From Bacteroidota bacterium (GTDB lineage: Bacteria > Bacteroidota > Bacteroidia > Bacteroidales > CAIXZF01): a stretch of DNA of 58,169 nt. The translations under genes and the position numbers were made by a program. Below, piece after piece: positions 44,901 to 53,600 of this stretch (position 1 is the first letter of the stretch; every line of letters begins with the position of its first letter). The stretch lies in contig JAPLDE010000040.1 of NCBI GenBank assembly GCA_026391855.1, positions 1 through 58,169 of the forward strand, written 5' to 3'. Below the pieces are notes generated by a model, which saw only the letters and a program-made list of their open reading frames with translations, made no database searches and was not told the origin of the DNA.

Positions 44901-47617
44901 CTGTTCTCTTCAAAACGGATACCCACGTTGTTATAACTTATTCCATTGGTACAGAAACAGTTGTTATAGTTCTGCCAGACATTCGACCATAACCAGAACT
45001 CGATAGTCCCCTGCTCCGGCATACTTCCGGCATCTCCCACCTCAACCCACTCTCCGTAATTATCGAACGAAAGCGCACTGCCCCCGTTGTTTTGATTGTT
45101 GGCCATCCACTGAAGGGTGGACAGACCATCATTGGTCAGAGTCCCAAAAACCTCCACTGCTTCGTTGCAGCCAATAACCTGGCCGAATGCAATATCAGGC
45201 TCAAACCGGAATATGGGTGCCCCGGTGCTGATCCCTTCAAGGGTTATCTGAACCGGTGAATCATCACTATAAATGGTGAACTGACCGTTATAAACCCCTG
45301 TATCCGAAGGAAAGAACTGTATGTTGACCAATTGGCTGGCAACCGGGGGGATCAGTAGAGGAAAGCTAACCTCCGTCACCCGGAATTCAGGTAATGAAAA
45401 ATCCATTGAAGAGACATGAAGCGTGTCGCAGCCTAAGTTCCGGATTTCAAACGATTGGCTAACAGGAACATGCTGCATGGTGCTGCTAAAGTTAAGATCA
45501 TTGGTGCTTAAACTGATCTGGGGGGTTCCTGTCACTGTCATATCGACAGGAATGGTAAGCGTTTGGTTCAGCGGATCATTGGTGGTCAGCTGTATTTCGG
45601 TGTGTAAAAGACCGGCTTTAAACCCGGCAGCATTAAATAAAATATTAATAACCACTGAATCACCGGGTTGTATCGTTCCCGTACCCGGAGATAGAGTCAA
45701 CCAGGTATTTAATTCAGTGGTATAAAATCCGGCTACCTCCTGGTCCGATAGTGCCCTGTTGTAAATCCTGAAATCATCCAGGGCTCCCTGGAAGTATTCG
45801 TCATAAGGCCAGTTGCTTCTGGCGATATAATTATTGGTTCTCAGAAGGTTACGAGGTAACTGAGAAGTCGTTGCTGTTTTCCAGAGGACACCATTTTTAT
45901 ATACTTTCATCGTACTTCCCTGGAGCACCTGTGTCATCAGAACCCATTCATTCAACGGTAATGGATTGGTGTTGTATATCTGTCCCCCTGATGTGCTGAT
46001 ATTATATACTTCTGCAGCATACTGACCCGAAGTTCCCCGGGAGATTATCCCCAGAACATTATCACTGGAACTGCCATTTCCAAAATCGAAAAGCCGGCTC
46101 CAGTTTCTGTAGGAAGGTTCTTTGATCCAGCCGGAAACAGTGAAATCTCCGGTAAAATAAACGCCATCAGGAACATCAACATAATCATTACTCCCGTCAA
46201 ACCAAAGGGCTTTCCCTTCAGTTCCCTGCTTGTCGGCAGTGGGTACAGCTCCGTATATGGTGCCATGTCGGCCATATTGGCTGAAATCAGTTGCATTTCC
46301 ATCCATCTTGTAATACAGGATAAGCCCTTCTGAATTAAGCGAAGTAAATGAAAATTCAAGAGGAGACAGCCCATTGTTACGGATAACGACGGAGGTGGTC
46401 AGTGAGTCGCCGCATGGGACATTTTCTGAAATCGCTGCCTGGCTTAACGACAAGGTCGGCGCGGGAGTACCTTCACCGGTCAGGGTGATAACCGGTATCT
46501 CCGGGTCAATATCAGCATCATTGCAGCTGAAGAATAATCCTGAAGTGATAGACCCTGTTCCGCTTGGTCTGAATTCAATGGGTATACCTATATCCTTACC
46601 TGGCATGATACTGGCAAATGTCTGAAATACAGAGAATTGGCTGTCATCAGTCTGGATATTCTGGATCACAAGGGTATCACAACCCTGGTTGTAAACCCAG
46701 ATGGTGTCAACCCTCACGGCATTCTCAAAAATTGACCCGAAATCATGAGTTGTTTCGGTCATCGTAAGTATGGGGTAACCGTTGAGGATCAGGGTGGAAG
46801 GTATTATTACCGTTGGATTTAACGGGTCATTGGTAAGTACCCTGATGGGAAACAGATAGGTACCCGTGTTGATTTTTGTTGAATAGAATACGATGTCAAC
46901 ATTGGTAGTCTCACCAGGGTTAACAATACCCTCAGTCACAGGAAAATAGATCCAGTTGTTAACATTCCCGATCCCGGAAATCCTTACTTCGTCAATATTT
47001 ACTCCGTCATAGGTTGCCGATACATCACTATGGAAGTAGAACCTGACCTTAATATAGTCACCTGCGTTTACATAAGGGGTCAGGCTTTTTTGATTCAGGA
47101 TCCAGTCGGTGGCGGGACAGTTAAAGGATTGAATGGTAGTCCAGCTGCCATTGTTTACACTGATCTGAACATGCAGGTAATCGAAATTGCATTCCAGGGT
47201 ATACCGTAAATAAAAGGAGATCCCGGCACTGTCGCGGTCGGCAATCACTAGTGAATCTTTCAGGGTACAATAGGTGTTCCAGTTGTCATTATAGTTACCC
47301 GATGGACTCTCCGATATTGAATAATTACCGTCATAAGCGGTATTAGCCGGCCCCCAAACACCTGTTGTCTGCCATTTCCCCATTCCGTCTTCAAACCCAT
47401 CGTAGAAATTGCTAATCTGAGGGATGCTGAAAAATAAGGGCTCGGTCCCGTTATTGGTGATCAGCAATGTTTGAGCCGCACTGTCGTTACAACTGCTCAG
47501 GGTCGCCTGCAGGTTATCCGGGTATATTGAAATAACCGGCGCCTGGGCAGCAACATGAAAACTGGCAATGGCGGCAAGAAGAAGAATCAGGATTAGTCGG
47601 CTAAAATAGGATTTCAT
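38924..47617 (-). CDS. Giant T9SS surface protein with anchor-D-like, LamG and GEVED modules
   Basis: This 2897-residue protein is built from about six repeated supermodules. Each has an Ig-like half with a conserved Cys (VPCGDSLTTSVVIRNNGLSP and similar), followed by a choice-of-anchor-D type half (IRNLGCDTLHV). Most first halves hold an inserted domain: an anchor-J-like domain (about 67-215), LamG/concanavalin-like domains (about 425-635, 845-1035 and 1620-1830) and a GEVED domain (about 1300-1420). Then come a PKD/anchor region, a regulatory-like sandwich with a dockerin-like part (about 2540-2670), a cohesin-like domain (about 2675-2795) and a T9SS type A sorting domain (FWLGQNYPNPVSGITEIPYS). 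It is the first gene of the operon. LamG domains suggest carbohydrate or matrix binding. Confidence 0.87.
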   Translation of the reverse strand: MKSYFSRLILILLLAAIASFHVAAQAPVISIYPDNLQATLSSCNDSAAQTLLITNNGTEPLFFSIPQISNFYDGFEDGMGKWQTTGVWGPANTAYDGNYSISESPSGNYNDNWNTYCTLKDSLVIADRDSAGISFYLRYTLECNFDYLHVQISVNNGSWTTIQSFNCPATDWILNQKSLTPYVNAGDYIKVRFYFHSDVSATYDGVNIDEVRISGIGNVNNWIYFPVTEGIVNPGETTNVDIVFYSTKINTGTYLFPIRVLTNDPLNPTVIIPSTLILNGYPILTMTETTHDFGSIFENAVRVDTIWVYNQGCDTLVIQNIQTDDSQFSVFQTFASIMPGKDIGIPIEFRPSGTGSITSGLFFSCNDADIDPEIPVITLTGEGTPAPTLSLSQAAISENVPCGDSLTTSVVIRNNGLSPLEFSFTSLNSEGLILYYKMDGNATDFSQYGRHGTIYGAVPTADKQGTEGKALWFDGSNDYVDVPDGVYFTGDFTVSGWIKEPSYRNWSRLFDFGNGSSSDNVLGIISRGTSGQYAAEVYNISTSGGQIYNTNPLPLNEWVLMTQVLQGSTMKVYKNGVLWKTATTSQLPRNLLRTNNYIARSNWPYDEYFQGALDDFRIYNRALSDQEVAGFYTTELNTWLTLSPGTGTIQPGDSVVINILFNAAGFKAGLLHTEIQLTTNDPLNQTLTIPVDMTVTGTPQISLSTNDLNFSSTMQHVPVSQSFEIRNLGCDTLHVSSMDFSLPEFRVTEVSFPLLIPPVASQLVNIQFFPSDTGVYNGQFTIYSDDSPVQITLEGISTGAPIFRFEPDIAFGQVIGCNEAVEVFGTLTNDGLSTLQWMANNQNNGGSALSFDNYGEWVEVGDAGSMPEQGTIEFWLWSNVWQNYNNCFCTNGISYNNVGIRFEENSSGLFGVVVGNDYGNFFGFTISPGLPLNSWHHVAVSWDKATNQVWTYFDGSVITDGAYCDTWATSWTRIMMGVGWVDWRWWNGMMDEVRIWDTRRSNEEILQNMNKPLMGFEPGMFAYWNFNEGSGNVVNDITGHNHNGSFSNAEWVGSTIPISSFASIFPDNGSLEAGESQDFVFTLNSQGYNSGTYETGLLLYSNDPLNLKVNHPCIMQVLGQPGITSSPAEFHFGDVMAGATATQPITFKNTGCDTLFFDHAEYNNTDQFFVEPFPERILPYDSMMVNIRFSPQYVSYFDDWVTFYTNTDPYSIYIEGNGTEPPVISVDPGSLSAIVTCNESVTFPVTIYNNGWADLIVHTSLQGEGGGSPIPASCTPQTIFYCCEKGIHQVIFNTINNSTAGGSDGYQDYSATSQTIVLPGSTYQLTVVTGQYYDENVAAWIDYNADGFFQTDEKVFESYYQSGTEHTGTITIPFNAATNIPLRMRIGSDENNGSTIEPCTDVYSGQFEDYTVFINGGVNAPEVNETIAPFSSFTFDVTLTGEHLSVGVYNSNIAIASNDPSNPLLTIPCQLFVEGTASVSLSDNYHNFGQAVQYIDHTYPVTIENTGCDVLEIYSVWSANDAFYAVPDTSLIGLESSTTLMIHFYSQYTGYYSGSIWLYTNVGDYEIFVEGEISEAPSIYVEPDVLNVSLGCGEAAEVPIYVYDNAGGILHYSIDTSQSLSNGLMAWYPFSGNTNDMSDHGRNLINNGAYETEGHPGSYSQGYHFENESFMIYDNNQDIQDNLYNPQATLSLWVKIPEYSSWQNNSPCLFQIGTDNYDFGGISLTADSNFIGLNLFDYYSSAYIYCPIAYDVWMFLSFSYDGNTLKSYVNGNLNSQIDVSGEILYSQPTLSIGRVDVSDIDPRYFTGDLDDISLYNRALTSDEIQQLYENNYFLDMHTDPVTDSIGPYDWHQVMVTIQTDNLNAGFYQDVLRFLSDDPLQPMVYMPVNLEIYGNPQMIVSPDCLEFDTIMQYSSQTLDILIENPGCTYLFVSDIYTNTASFYPEFPNVVMPPHSSNLVPVIFSPDYQGTLEDTLFINGDAGPASICLRGYGAKVPVAGINPTSFNQVLSCQEDTTLSLEISNLGLAELGYQVISPSTAWFSGMNQTGVVDAMGSIMLSFTLNRQGLTPGLYNTTINVTTTDPTNASLQLPVYLLIPNPLVPVYLGVDTGYCMGSFLVLDAGNFATYRWSDGSTGSTLQVSTPGTYYVDVFDQYHCPSTDTIVITEFGIPVALAGNDTVVCEGTPVYLQGSADNTLPSFPMEVVVGQGTQFTYNTGPNPFGTYYMDHRAAYLYKKSELIQSGLRSGNLTSIGFVIGSVGYPGMNNLHIKLKTTTANSITALVNGMTEVFSTSYYYPHTGQNVFILNTPFFWNGNSNLIVEVCFDNGSWSSNSSYQFTYADGCVIGGYCDNCAPGCGMPSSGYYTERPNLIIHGDGDLTRFLWTGPGGFSSELKNTVIPSASLQNGGVYTLRVDNGYGCQATDEMDVQVQPKPVVEAGTDGNILGGEAFTFNSAITGGTAPYSHYWTPHTYLDDSLLLQPTATPVFTTTYTLHVTGSNGCRGSDGVTIHVTPRFSLSGHVTYQNSLFSALGGVWVILKNQGGTKIDSALTNQDGNYLFQYLFEGQYGIEARTSQIPGSINATDALKIGKHVVLMEQLTGFPLKAADVNSSNTVTGADALLVLHHTVGNISTFPAGDWYFEPSTFLLSGADKVRDFSGIAFGDVNTSYIPGMKGQQLDWELSGTVAASQNETFLLSVSLKEGNTLGAATLDILVPRDYLVTENVSVATGTCVFRTAGDILHIAWSSSEPLPLGPGEGFITLKLRRTSASPPGIIRLSIVGSGELADASARVISGETLQLPVILPSENTSAGFWLGQNYPNPVSGITEIPYSLPEDGTVTIEILNVLGERLMKMDEGVKKQGINSLTFNVKSLPAGLCLYRLSFNSKSGHVMQTRSMIISK

Positions 47618-47646
47618 CGGTAAAAGATTTTAATTGTATGCTTCAT
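47601..47646 (-). other. Possible 10-codon leader frame overlapping the giant gene start
   Basis: On the minus strand an ATG at 47646 opens the frame MKHTIKIFYR and stops with TGA at 47616-47614, which overlaps the giant gene's ATG (47617-47615) as ATGA. AAGGAGG directly abuts the small ATG, with no spacer, so translation from it is doubtful. Reported only as an observation. Confidence 0.2.
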
Positions 47647-47754
47647 CCTCCTTTTTATGATGAACTAAATGTATTCAAATCATTGTTTTCATCATAAAAT
47701 GTAATAAAAAGGAAGGAGAAATTATTAACAAACTAATTTAAATACAGAACGATA

Positions 47755-47785
47755 CAAATATAACATGGACAGTTTCTGAAGCAAT
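47755..47785 (-). promoter_or_regulatory. Candidate Bacteroidota-type promoter of the surface-protein operon
   Basis: On the minus strand, ATTG (47785-47782) is followed after 19 bases by TATATTTG (47762-47755), a full match to the TAnnTTTG -7 consensus and a near match to the -33 TTTG element at the usual spacing. Transcription would begin near 47748 and leave a leader of about 130 bases before the giant gene. Confidence 0.6.
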
Positions 47786-47914
47786 TTCGGGGAAATAAAA
47801 ATAAAAAGACTATTCCGGATATTCAAATCTTTGGTAAGCATTCTGAGAAAATAAAGTGCCGGGGCATCCGGTGAAATAGACCCGTTTTCAGCGAATATAT
47901 AAACCGTTTTTCCT

Positions 47915-47922
47915 TATCTTTG
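47915..47922 (+). promoter_or_regulatory. Candidate -7 box of the M49-like peptidase gene
   Basis: TATCTTTG fully matches TAnnTTTG. The expected transcription start near 47929 leaves only about 7 bases before ATG 47936, but about 19 before ATG 47948, which favours the second start. No convincing -33 element was found. Confidence 0.45.
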
Positions 47923-47947
47923 CCGGTTCAATAAAATGTTCCCTGTT

Positions 47948-49609
47948 ATGATAAATAAAAAACTGTTTTTTCCTGCTGTGCTGCTGGCTGGATTACTGAT
48001 CCTCCAATCATGCGGTACCCGTCAAAACCAATTGCAATCAGCTATGAATCAACCCGATTCGAATATCGTTAAAAAACTGAAGGAATTCGTGGATGTGAAA
48101 CTCACCACCGACCTGACCCAGCTTACCGACAAAGAAAAACAAATGATCCCCATCCTTATTGAGGTGTCTCAGATCATGGATGAGCTCTTCTGGGAACAAA
48201 CCCTGGGAAATAAAGACTCTCTCCTCAACTCGGTTAAAGATTCAGCCGTCAGACAATTCGCCCTGTTAAACTATGGACCCTGGGAGCGACTGAATGATAA
48301 CAAATCATTTATTCCTTCATTCGGCGAAAAACCCAAAGGGGCCAATTTCTACCCTAAGGATATGACTAAGGAAGAGTTTGAAAAATGGGACAATAAGGAT
48401 AAATCCAGCCAATATACCTTGATACGCAGGGATAAAGATGGAAAATTGAAGGTCGTTTGGTACCATGAAGCGTACAGTCAATTGTTAACCAAAGCATCGG
48501 AATTGCTGAAGAAAGCTGCAGAACTGGCTGAAGACCAGGGACTAAGAAATTATTTTCTGTTGAGGGCTGAAGCCTTGCTTACCGATGATTACTTTAACAG
48601 TGATATGGCCTGGATGGACATGAAAACCAATACCCTGGATTTGGTGGTTGGCCCTATTGAAAACTATGAAGATGAGCTATTTGGATATAAAACTGCCTAT
48701 GAAGCACATCTCCTTGTTAAAGACAAAACCTGGAGCAAAAAACTGGAGCGGTTCTCCTCCATGCTTCCCTTCCTTCAGAAGGAATTACCTGTAGATGCCA
48801 GATACAAGAAGGAAAAGCCGGGATCCAACTCCGACCTGAATGCTTACGACATTTTATATTATGCCGGTCATGGAAATTCCGGGGCAAAAACCATCGCCAT
48901 CAACCTGCCTAACGATGAACAGGTACAGATGAAAAAAGGATCCCGCCGTCTCCAGCTGAAAAATGCCATGAAAGCGAAATTCGAGAATATTCTTGTCCCT
49001 ATCGCCAAAACACTCATCGACCCTGCACAAATGAACAACATCACCTTTGATGCCTTTTTTAACAACGTCATGTTCCATGAAGTGGCTCACGGGCTGGGGA
49101 TTAAAAATACCATCACCGGTAAAGGAACAGTCAGAGCTGCCCTGAAAGAAAACTATTCTGCCTTTGAGGAAGCCAAAGCCGATGTTCTTGGTCTTTTTAT
49201 GGTTACAAAACTGATCGAAAAAGGGGAGATCAGGGATATTAAGGCGGAAGACTGTTATGTTACTTACCTGGCCGGGATTATCCGCTCGGTGAGGTTTGGA
49301 GCCGGCGATTCCCATGGAAAAGCCAACATGATGTGTTTCAACTTTTTTGAAGACCAGCATGCCTTCACCCGCAACCCGGATGGCACCTACAAGGTCGATT
49401 TCGAAAAAATGAAAAAAGCGATGGATGCCTGGGCTGCCAGCGTGCTGATGATGGAAGGCGATGGCAATTATGGCGCGGCTACTGAATACCTGAAGAAAAA
49501 TAGTGTCGTCAGACCTGAATTGGTGAAAGACATCGAAAAATTACGGTCTGCCAATATTCCTTTAGATATTAACTTTCAACAGGGACTACAGGCCCTTGGC
49601 CTGAAATAG
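47948..49609 (+). CDS. M49-like (dipeptidyl-peptidase III-type) metallopeptidase lipoprotein
   Basis: This protein of about 553 residues starts with a lipoprotein signal peptide (KKLFFPAVLLAGLLILQSC, lipobox LQSC), so it is probably anchored in a membrane facing the periplasm. The zinc motif is HEVAHGLG (about residues 377-384), followed by EEAKADVLGLF about 40 residues later, which supplies the third ligand. This pairing resembles Bacteroidota relatives of the M49 dipeptidyl-peptidase III family, although classic M49 has HExxGH rather than HExxH. I chose ATG 47948 over 47936 because it gives a standard lysine-rich signal start and fits the promoter box. It is likely a peptide hydrolase. Confidence 0.8.
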   Translation: MINKKLFFPAVLLAGLLILQSCGTRQNQLQSAMNQPDSNIVKKLKEFVDVKLTTDLTQLTDKEKQMIPILIEVSQIMDELFWEQTLGNKDSLLNSVKDSAVRQFALLNYGPWERLNDNKSFIPSFGEKPKGANFYPKDMTKEEFEKWDNKDKSSQYTLIRRDKDGKLKVVWYHEAYSQLLTKASELLKKAAELAEDQGLRNYFLLRAEALLTDDYFNSDMAWMDMKTNTLDLVVGPIENYEDELFGYKTAYEAHLLVKDKTWSKKLERFSSMLPFLQKELPVDARYKKEKPGSNSDLNAYDILYYAGHGNSGAKTIAINLPNDEQVQMKKGSRRLQLKNAMKAKFENILVPIAKTLIDPAQMNNITFDAFFNNVMFHEVAHGLGIKNTITGKGTVRAALKENYSAFEEAKADVLGLFMVTKLIEKGEIRDIKAEDCYVTYLAGIIRSVRFGAGDSHGKANMMCFNFFEDQHAFTRNPDGTYKVDFEKMKKAMDAWAASVLMMEGDGNYGAATEYLKKNSVVRPELVKDIEKLRSANIPLDINFQQGLQALGLK

Positions 49610-49620
49610 CCCGACCCGTC

Positions 49621-50613
49621 ATGAGCCATCGGATCGCTGTCATCGGCGGAGGCAGTTGGGGTACTGCCCTGGTGAAAGTTCTTTCAATCAATTCCCCCAA
49701 AATCACCTGGTGGGTCAGGAAGGAAGAAACAGCTGCATATATCCGCCAGTTCAGGCGTAATCCTAATTATCTCAGCTACCTGGAGCTCCCGGTACAACGC
49801 CTGAATATAGAAACCGACCTTAAAACTACCATCAATCATTCCGACCTGCTGATCTTTGCCGTCCCTTCAGCTTTTCTTAATCTCTCCTTAACGGGATTAA
49901 CACCCCTGGATTTTGAAAACAAAATGGTGGTCTCCGCCATCAAAGGAATTGTGCCTGAAAGCTATACCATTGTCAGCCAGTTCTTTAATGAAAAGTTCAA
50001 GATTCCGTATTCAAATATCGGGATCATTTCAGGACCCTGCCATTCTGAAGAAGTCGCTATGGAAAGACTGTCTTTCCTCACCATTGCCTTTACCGACAAT
50101 GACAAAGCCAATTTCCTTATCCGTAACCTCAGCTGCCGGTTTATGAAAATTGCCGGGACAAAGGATATCTTTGGCGTTGAATATGCTGCCGTTCTCAAAA
50201 ATATTATGGCTATCGCCAATGGCATCTGTGTCGGACTGGGGTATGGCGACAACTTCCAGTCGGTCCTCATCGTCAACGCAATCCAGGAAGTCAAACGCTT
50301 CCTCGATAAAATAAATGTGATCGAGCGCGATATCAATAACTCCGTATACGTAGGCGACCTGATCGTTACAGCCTATTCCCAGTTCTCAAGGAACCGTACC
50401 TTCGGTCACCTCATCGGTCGTGGCTATTCCCCAAAATTTGCCCAGATCGAAATGAAAATGATCGCAGAAGGATTTTATGCCGCCAAAGGAATCTATGAAA
50501 TCAATAAATCCCTCGACGTCTACATGCCTATATCAAAGGCAGTTTACAATATCTTGTACGAAAATTCAGATGCCCGGAATGAAATGAGATTGCTGGCTGA
50601 CCAGCTTTCCTGA
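49621..50613 (+). CDS. gpsA: NAD(P)-dependent glycerol-3-phosphate dehydrogenase
   Basis: This 330-residue cytoplasmic enzyme reduces dihydroxyacetone phosphate to sn-glycerol-3-phosphate for phospholipid synthesis. The N-terminal nucleotide-binding motif is IAVIGGGSWGTALVKVL. VSAIKGI, ISGPCHSEEV, VEYAAVLKNIMAIANGI (catalytic Lys region) and the C-terminal helical domain with GYGDNFQSV follow in the order usual for GpsA. The length is normal. It begins 11 bases after the peptidase gene and is probably co-transcribed with it, though no metabolic link is obvious. Confidence 0.93.
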   Translation: MSHRIAVIGGGSWGTALVKVLSINSPKITWWVRKEETAAYIRQFRRNPNYLSYLELPVQRLNIETDLKTTINHSDLLIFAVPSAFLNLSLTGLTPLDFENKMVVSAIKGIVPESYTIVSQFFNEKFKIPYSNIGIISGPCHSEEVAMERLSFLTIAFTDNDKANFLIRNLSCRFMKIAGTKDIFGVEYAAVLKNIMAIANGICVGLGYGDNFQSVLIVNAIQEVKRFLDKINVIERDINNSVYVGDLIVTAYSQFSRNRTFGHLIGRGYSPKFAQIEMKMIAEGFYAAKGIYEINKSLDVYMPISKAVYNILYENSDARNEMRLLADQLS

Positions 50614-50656
50614 ATAATCTAATATCCTGATCTTTAGGAATTTATTTAAATTTGTC

Positions 50657-53600
50657 ATGAAAAAAATTTACTCATTCTTCTTGTTTCTGGCTTGCTCATG
50701 CGTTGTCTTTTCCCAGTCCGTGTTTACGAATGATGCCGGAATAATACAACTCGTCAAACCAGTATCGGGTCCGCTACCAGGGAACACAGTGATAAAAGTC
50801 AGGATTGTCAATGCGGGGACTTCACCTGCTTCCAATTTTTCTGTTTCTTACCGGGTAAACAACCAGAATCCTGTAACTGAAACCATGGTGAATGTTCTTG
50901 ATCCGGGAGAATCCTATGACTTACCTTTCAGTCAAACGGCAGATCTGTCAGTTCCCGGTATTTACGAGATTAAATGTTATACGGGTCTGGTTTATGACGA
51001 AGATCATACTAATGATACACTGGTTCAGATTGTGAACAGCGTTGTTTCAGGAGCCATTTCGGAAGCTACCATTGGGACGACACACTACGACCTTCAGAGT
51101 AATAATTCTCCGCAGAATAGGATATTTGCATACAACGACGGTACCATTGGAGCTACCTGGACCTATGGGGTTATTATTAATAGTTTCACTGACCGGGGAA
51201 CCGGGTATAATTACTATAACGGAACGGGTTGGGGAGCTTCCCCTACTCAGAGAATTGAGAATGTGAGAACTGGCTGGCCTTCCTACCAGGCCTTAAGCAC
51301 AACCGGAGAGGTAGTGGTATCCCATTTAGGCACTACTGCCGGCTTAAAGATCTCGAAAAGAACTATCAAAGGAACGGGTCCCTGGGTGTATTCCACCCTG
51401 GTTGGACCTGTTTCTTCCCCGGAGTTGATGTGGCCCCGGATGGTAACCAGCGGAACAACCCACGATACCATTCATGTTATGTCGATCACTGCCCCGCTTG
51501 CGAATAGCGGTACTTTGTACCACGGACAGGACGGATCCCTGATGTACAACCGGTCTGTCAATGGCGGCCTTAGCTGGGATATTTCCAATTACCAGCTCCC
51601 GGAAAGCGATACAAATTTTTACTATGGTATGACAAGCGATTGCTATGCCATGGCCGATCCCAAAGGAAATACACTGGCTTTCGTGGTGGGTGATAACTGG
51701 AAAGATGTGATGCTGTTCAAATCCACCGATGCAGGTGTCACCTGGACCAAACAACTTGTTTTTCAACACCCTTACCCTAAATACAGGGAAAGTACAACGC
51801 TTGTTCTGGATACTCCTACTGTTTGCGATGGTTCTCTTGCCATTCAGCTGGATAACAATGGAAAGGCCCATGTGTTTTTTGGCCTGATGAGAGTGTTAAA
51901 TTCCGATATAACAGATGGGGTGATATCTTACTTTCCTAATACACAGGGTCTTGCCTATTGGAACGAGGATATGCCTACCTTAACTGACCTTTCCTTTAAC
52001 CACCTCAGCAACAGTGGAAATCTTATCGGCTGGCTGCAGGATTTGAATGGAAATGGTATTGTGATGGAATATACAGGGTTCGGACTTTATTTTGATTCTT
52101 TTACCAGCATGCCCAGTGCCACTATTGATGAATTCAATAACATCTATCTGGTTTTCAGCAGTCTTATGGAAAATCTCGATAACGGGTCCCAAAATTACCG
52201 GCATATCTGGGGAAGGGCAAGGGTTAACGGGCAATGGGGCGATTTTGTCAACCTGAATAATAGTATCATTCATAATTTCCATGAATGTGTGTTTCCTTCA
52301 GTTACTTCCCGCCCCGGCGACAATTACCTGCACATGATCTACCAGTCCGATGAGGAACCCGGTCTGGCTATCAGAGGCGATAACGACCCCTATACGGATA
52401 ATTCGATCATTTATACCAAAATCCCTAAAGTAAACTTTGGAGTTCTTACACCCAGCCTCCAGGTTAACCCTTCCAACCCTTCCATTAGTAATACGCCGGG
52501 AAATGTGTTGATCAATATTACCGCTAACCTCCCCTGGACGGTTTCTGAAAATTCAGACTGGTTGTCGGTTCAGCCCGGTTATGGCACTAACAATGGTTCA
52601 TTCACGGTCAGTTATGATCAGAACACAGGTATTGAACGTACGGCCATTATTACCGTTAACGGTCCCGGTGGGAATCCCTCGCAGATTGTCACCATTACTC
52701 AGCCGGCAGGCAATGCTGCAATGCTGAGCGGCATCCTGAGCTATGATAATACGCTCAATAGTCCCTTGAATAATACTTCAGTAATTCTGAAACAAAATAA
52801 TTCACCATTTGCAGATACCACTACCGGCTCAGATGGTTCTTTCCTGTTTCAGCTCCTGTCTTCCGGGCAATACACGCTGGATGCCCAATGCAGTAAAACC
52901 TGGGGAGGAGCTAATGCCAATGATGCATTGCTGGTACTGAGGAAATTCACCGGGCTGGTTACCCTGAGCCCGTTGAGGAGCGCTGCCGCTGATGTGGATG
53001 CAAGCGGGTTCTCCAATGCTGCTGATGCACTGATGATTGCCAGGCGTTTTGTTGGTATTATTCCCTCGTTTCCCGCAGGTGACTGGGTTTTTGAACATCC
53101 CGATATTGTTTTACCCCAGTCAGGAAATGTGATCTGGAATTTTATGGGTTTGTGTTTCGGAGACCTGGATGGCTCTTACATTCCGCCGGTGAAGCAGGAA
53201 CCGGGTGTGATGCTGACCTTTGAGGAGAATATTCAGGGTTGCCCGGGAGAAACCATATTGGTTCCTGTCGGGACTTGTTCGGACCTGGAAATTGGGTCCA
53301 TCTCGCTACTGTTGGAATACCCTGGCAAATCGATTGAAATACTGGACGTTGAAATTCCTGGCAATCCGGGAAACCTGGTTTATAACGCCCGGGATGGGCG
53401 CTTATCAGTTGCCTGGTACAGCCTTGATGCCCTGCATCTGAAAAAAGGGGAAACATTGTTGCAGATCAGGCTGCGCCTGCTTACACAAGATCGGAATGTT
53501 ATTCAGTTTTCCACCCTGCCTGGCTGCGAATTAGGAAACGCTGATGCCAGCCCGCTCGAAAAGGTTAAGTTGTCAGTACCTGTCCTTTTGCCCGTTGAGA

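Larger units (their letters stand above)
47618..47935. other. 318-base divergent intergenic region
   Basis: This region separates the giant surface-protein operon (minus strand) from the M49-like peptidase gene (plus strand). It holds a candidate promoter for each side (47755-47785 minus, 47915-47922 plus), a long AT-rich part, and the possible 10-codon leader frame at its left edge. No gene of its own was found. Confidence 0.6.

Noticed and set aside
47817..47833. GGATATT, six bases, TTTG before the M49-like peptidase gene, like blocks A and B
   Set aside because: Only the short core matches, not TTTCATCC or TGCWATTAA. The same short core occurs by chance inside the exporter gene at about 13199-13215, so it is not specific.
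50647..50654. TAAATTTG box before the T9SS/BACON gene
   Set aside because: It fits the -7 consensus, but the start codon at 50657 is only 2 bases away, so transcription would begin inside the gene.
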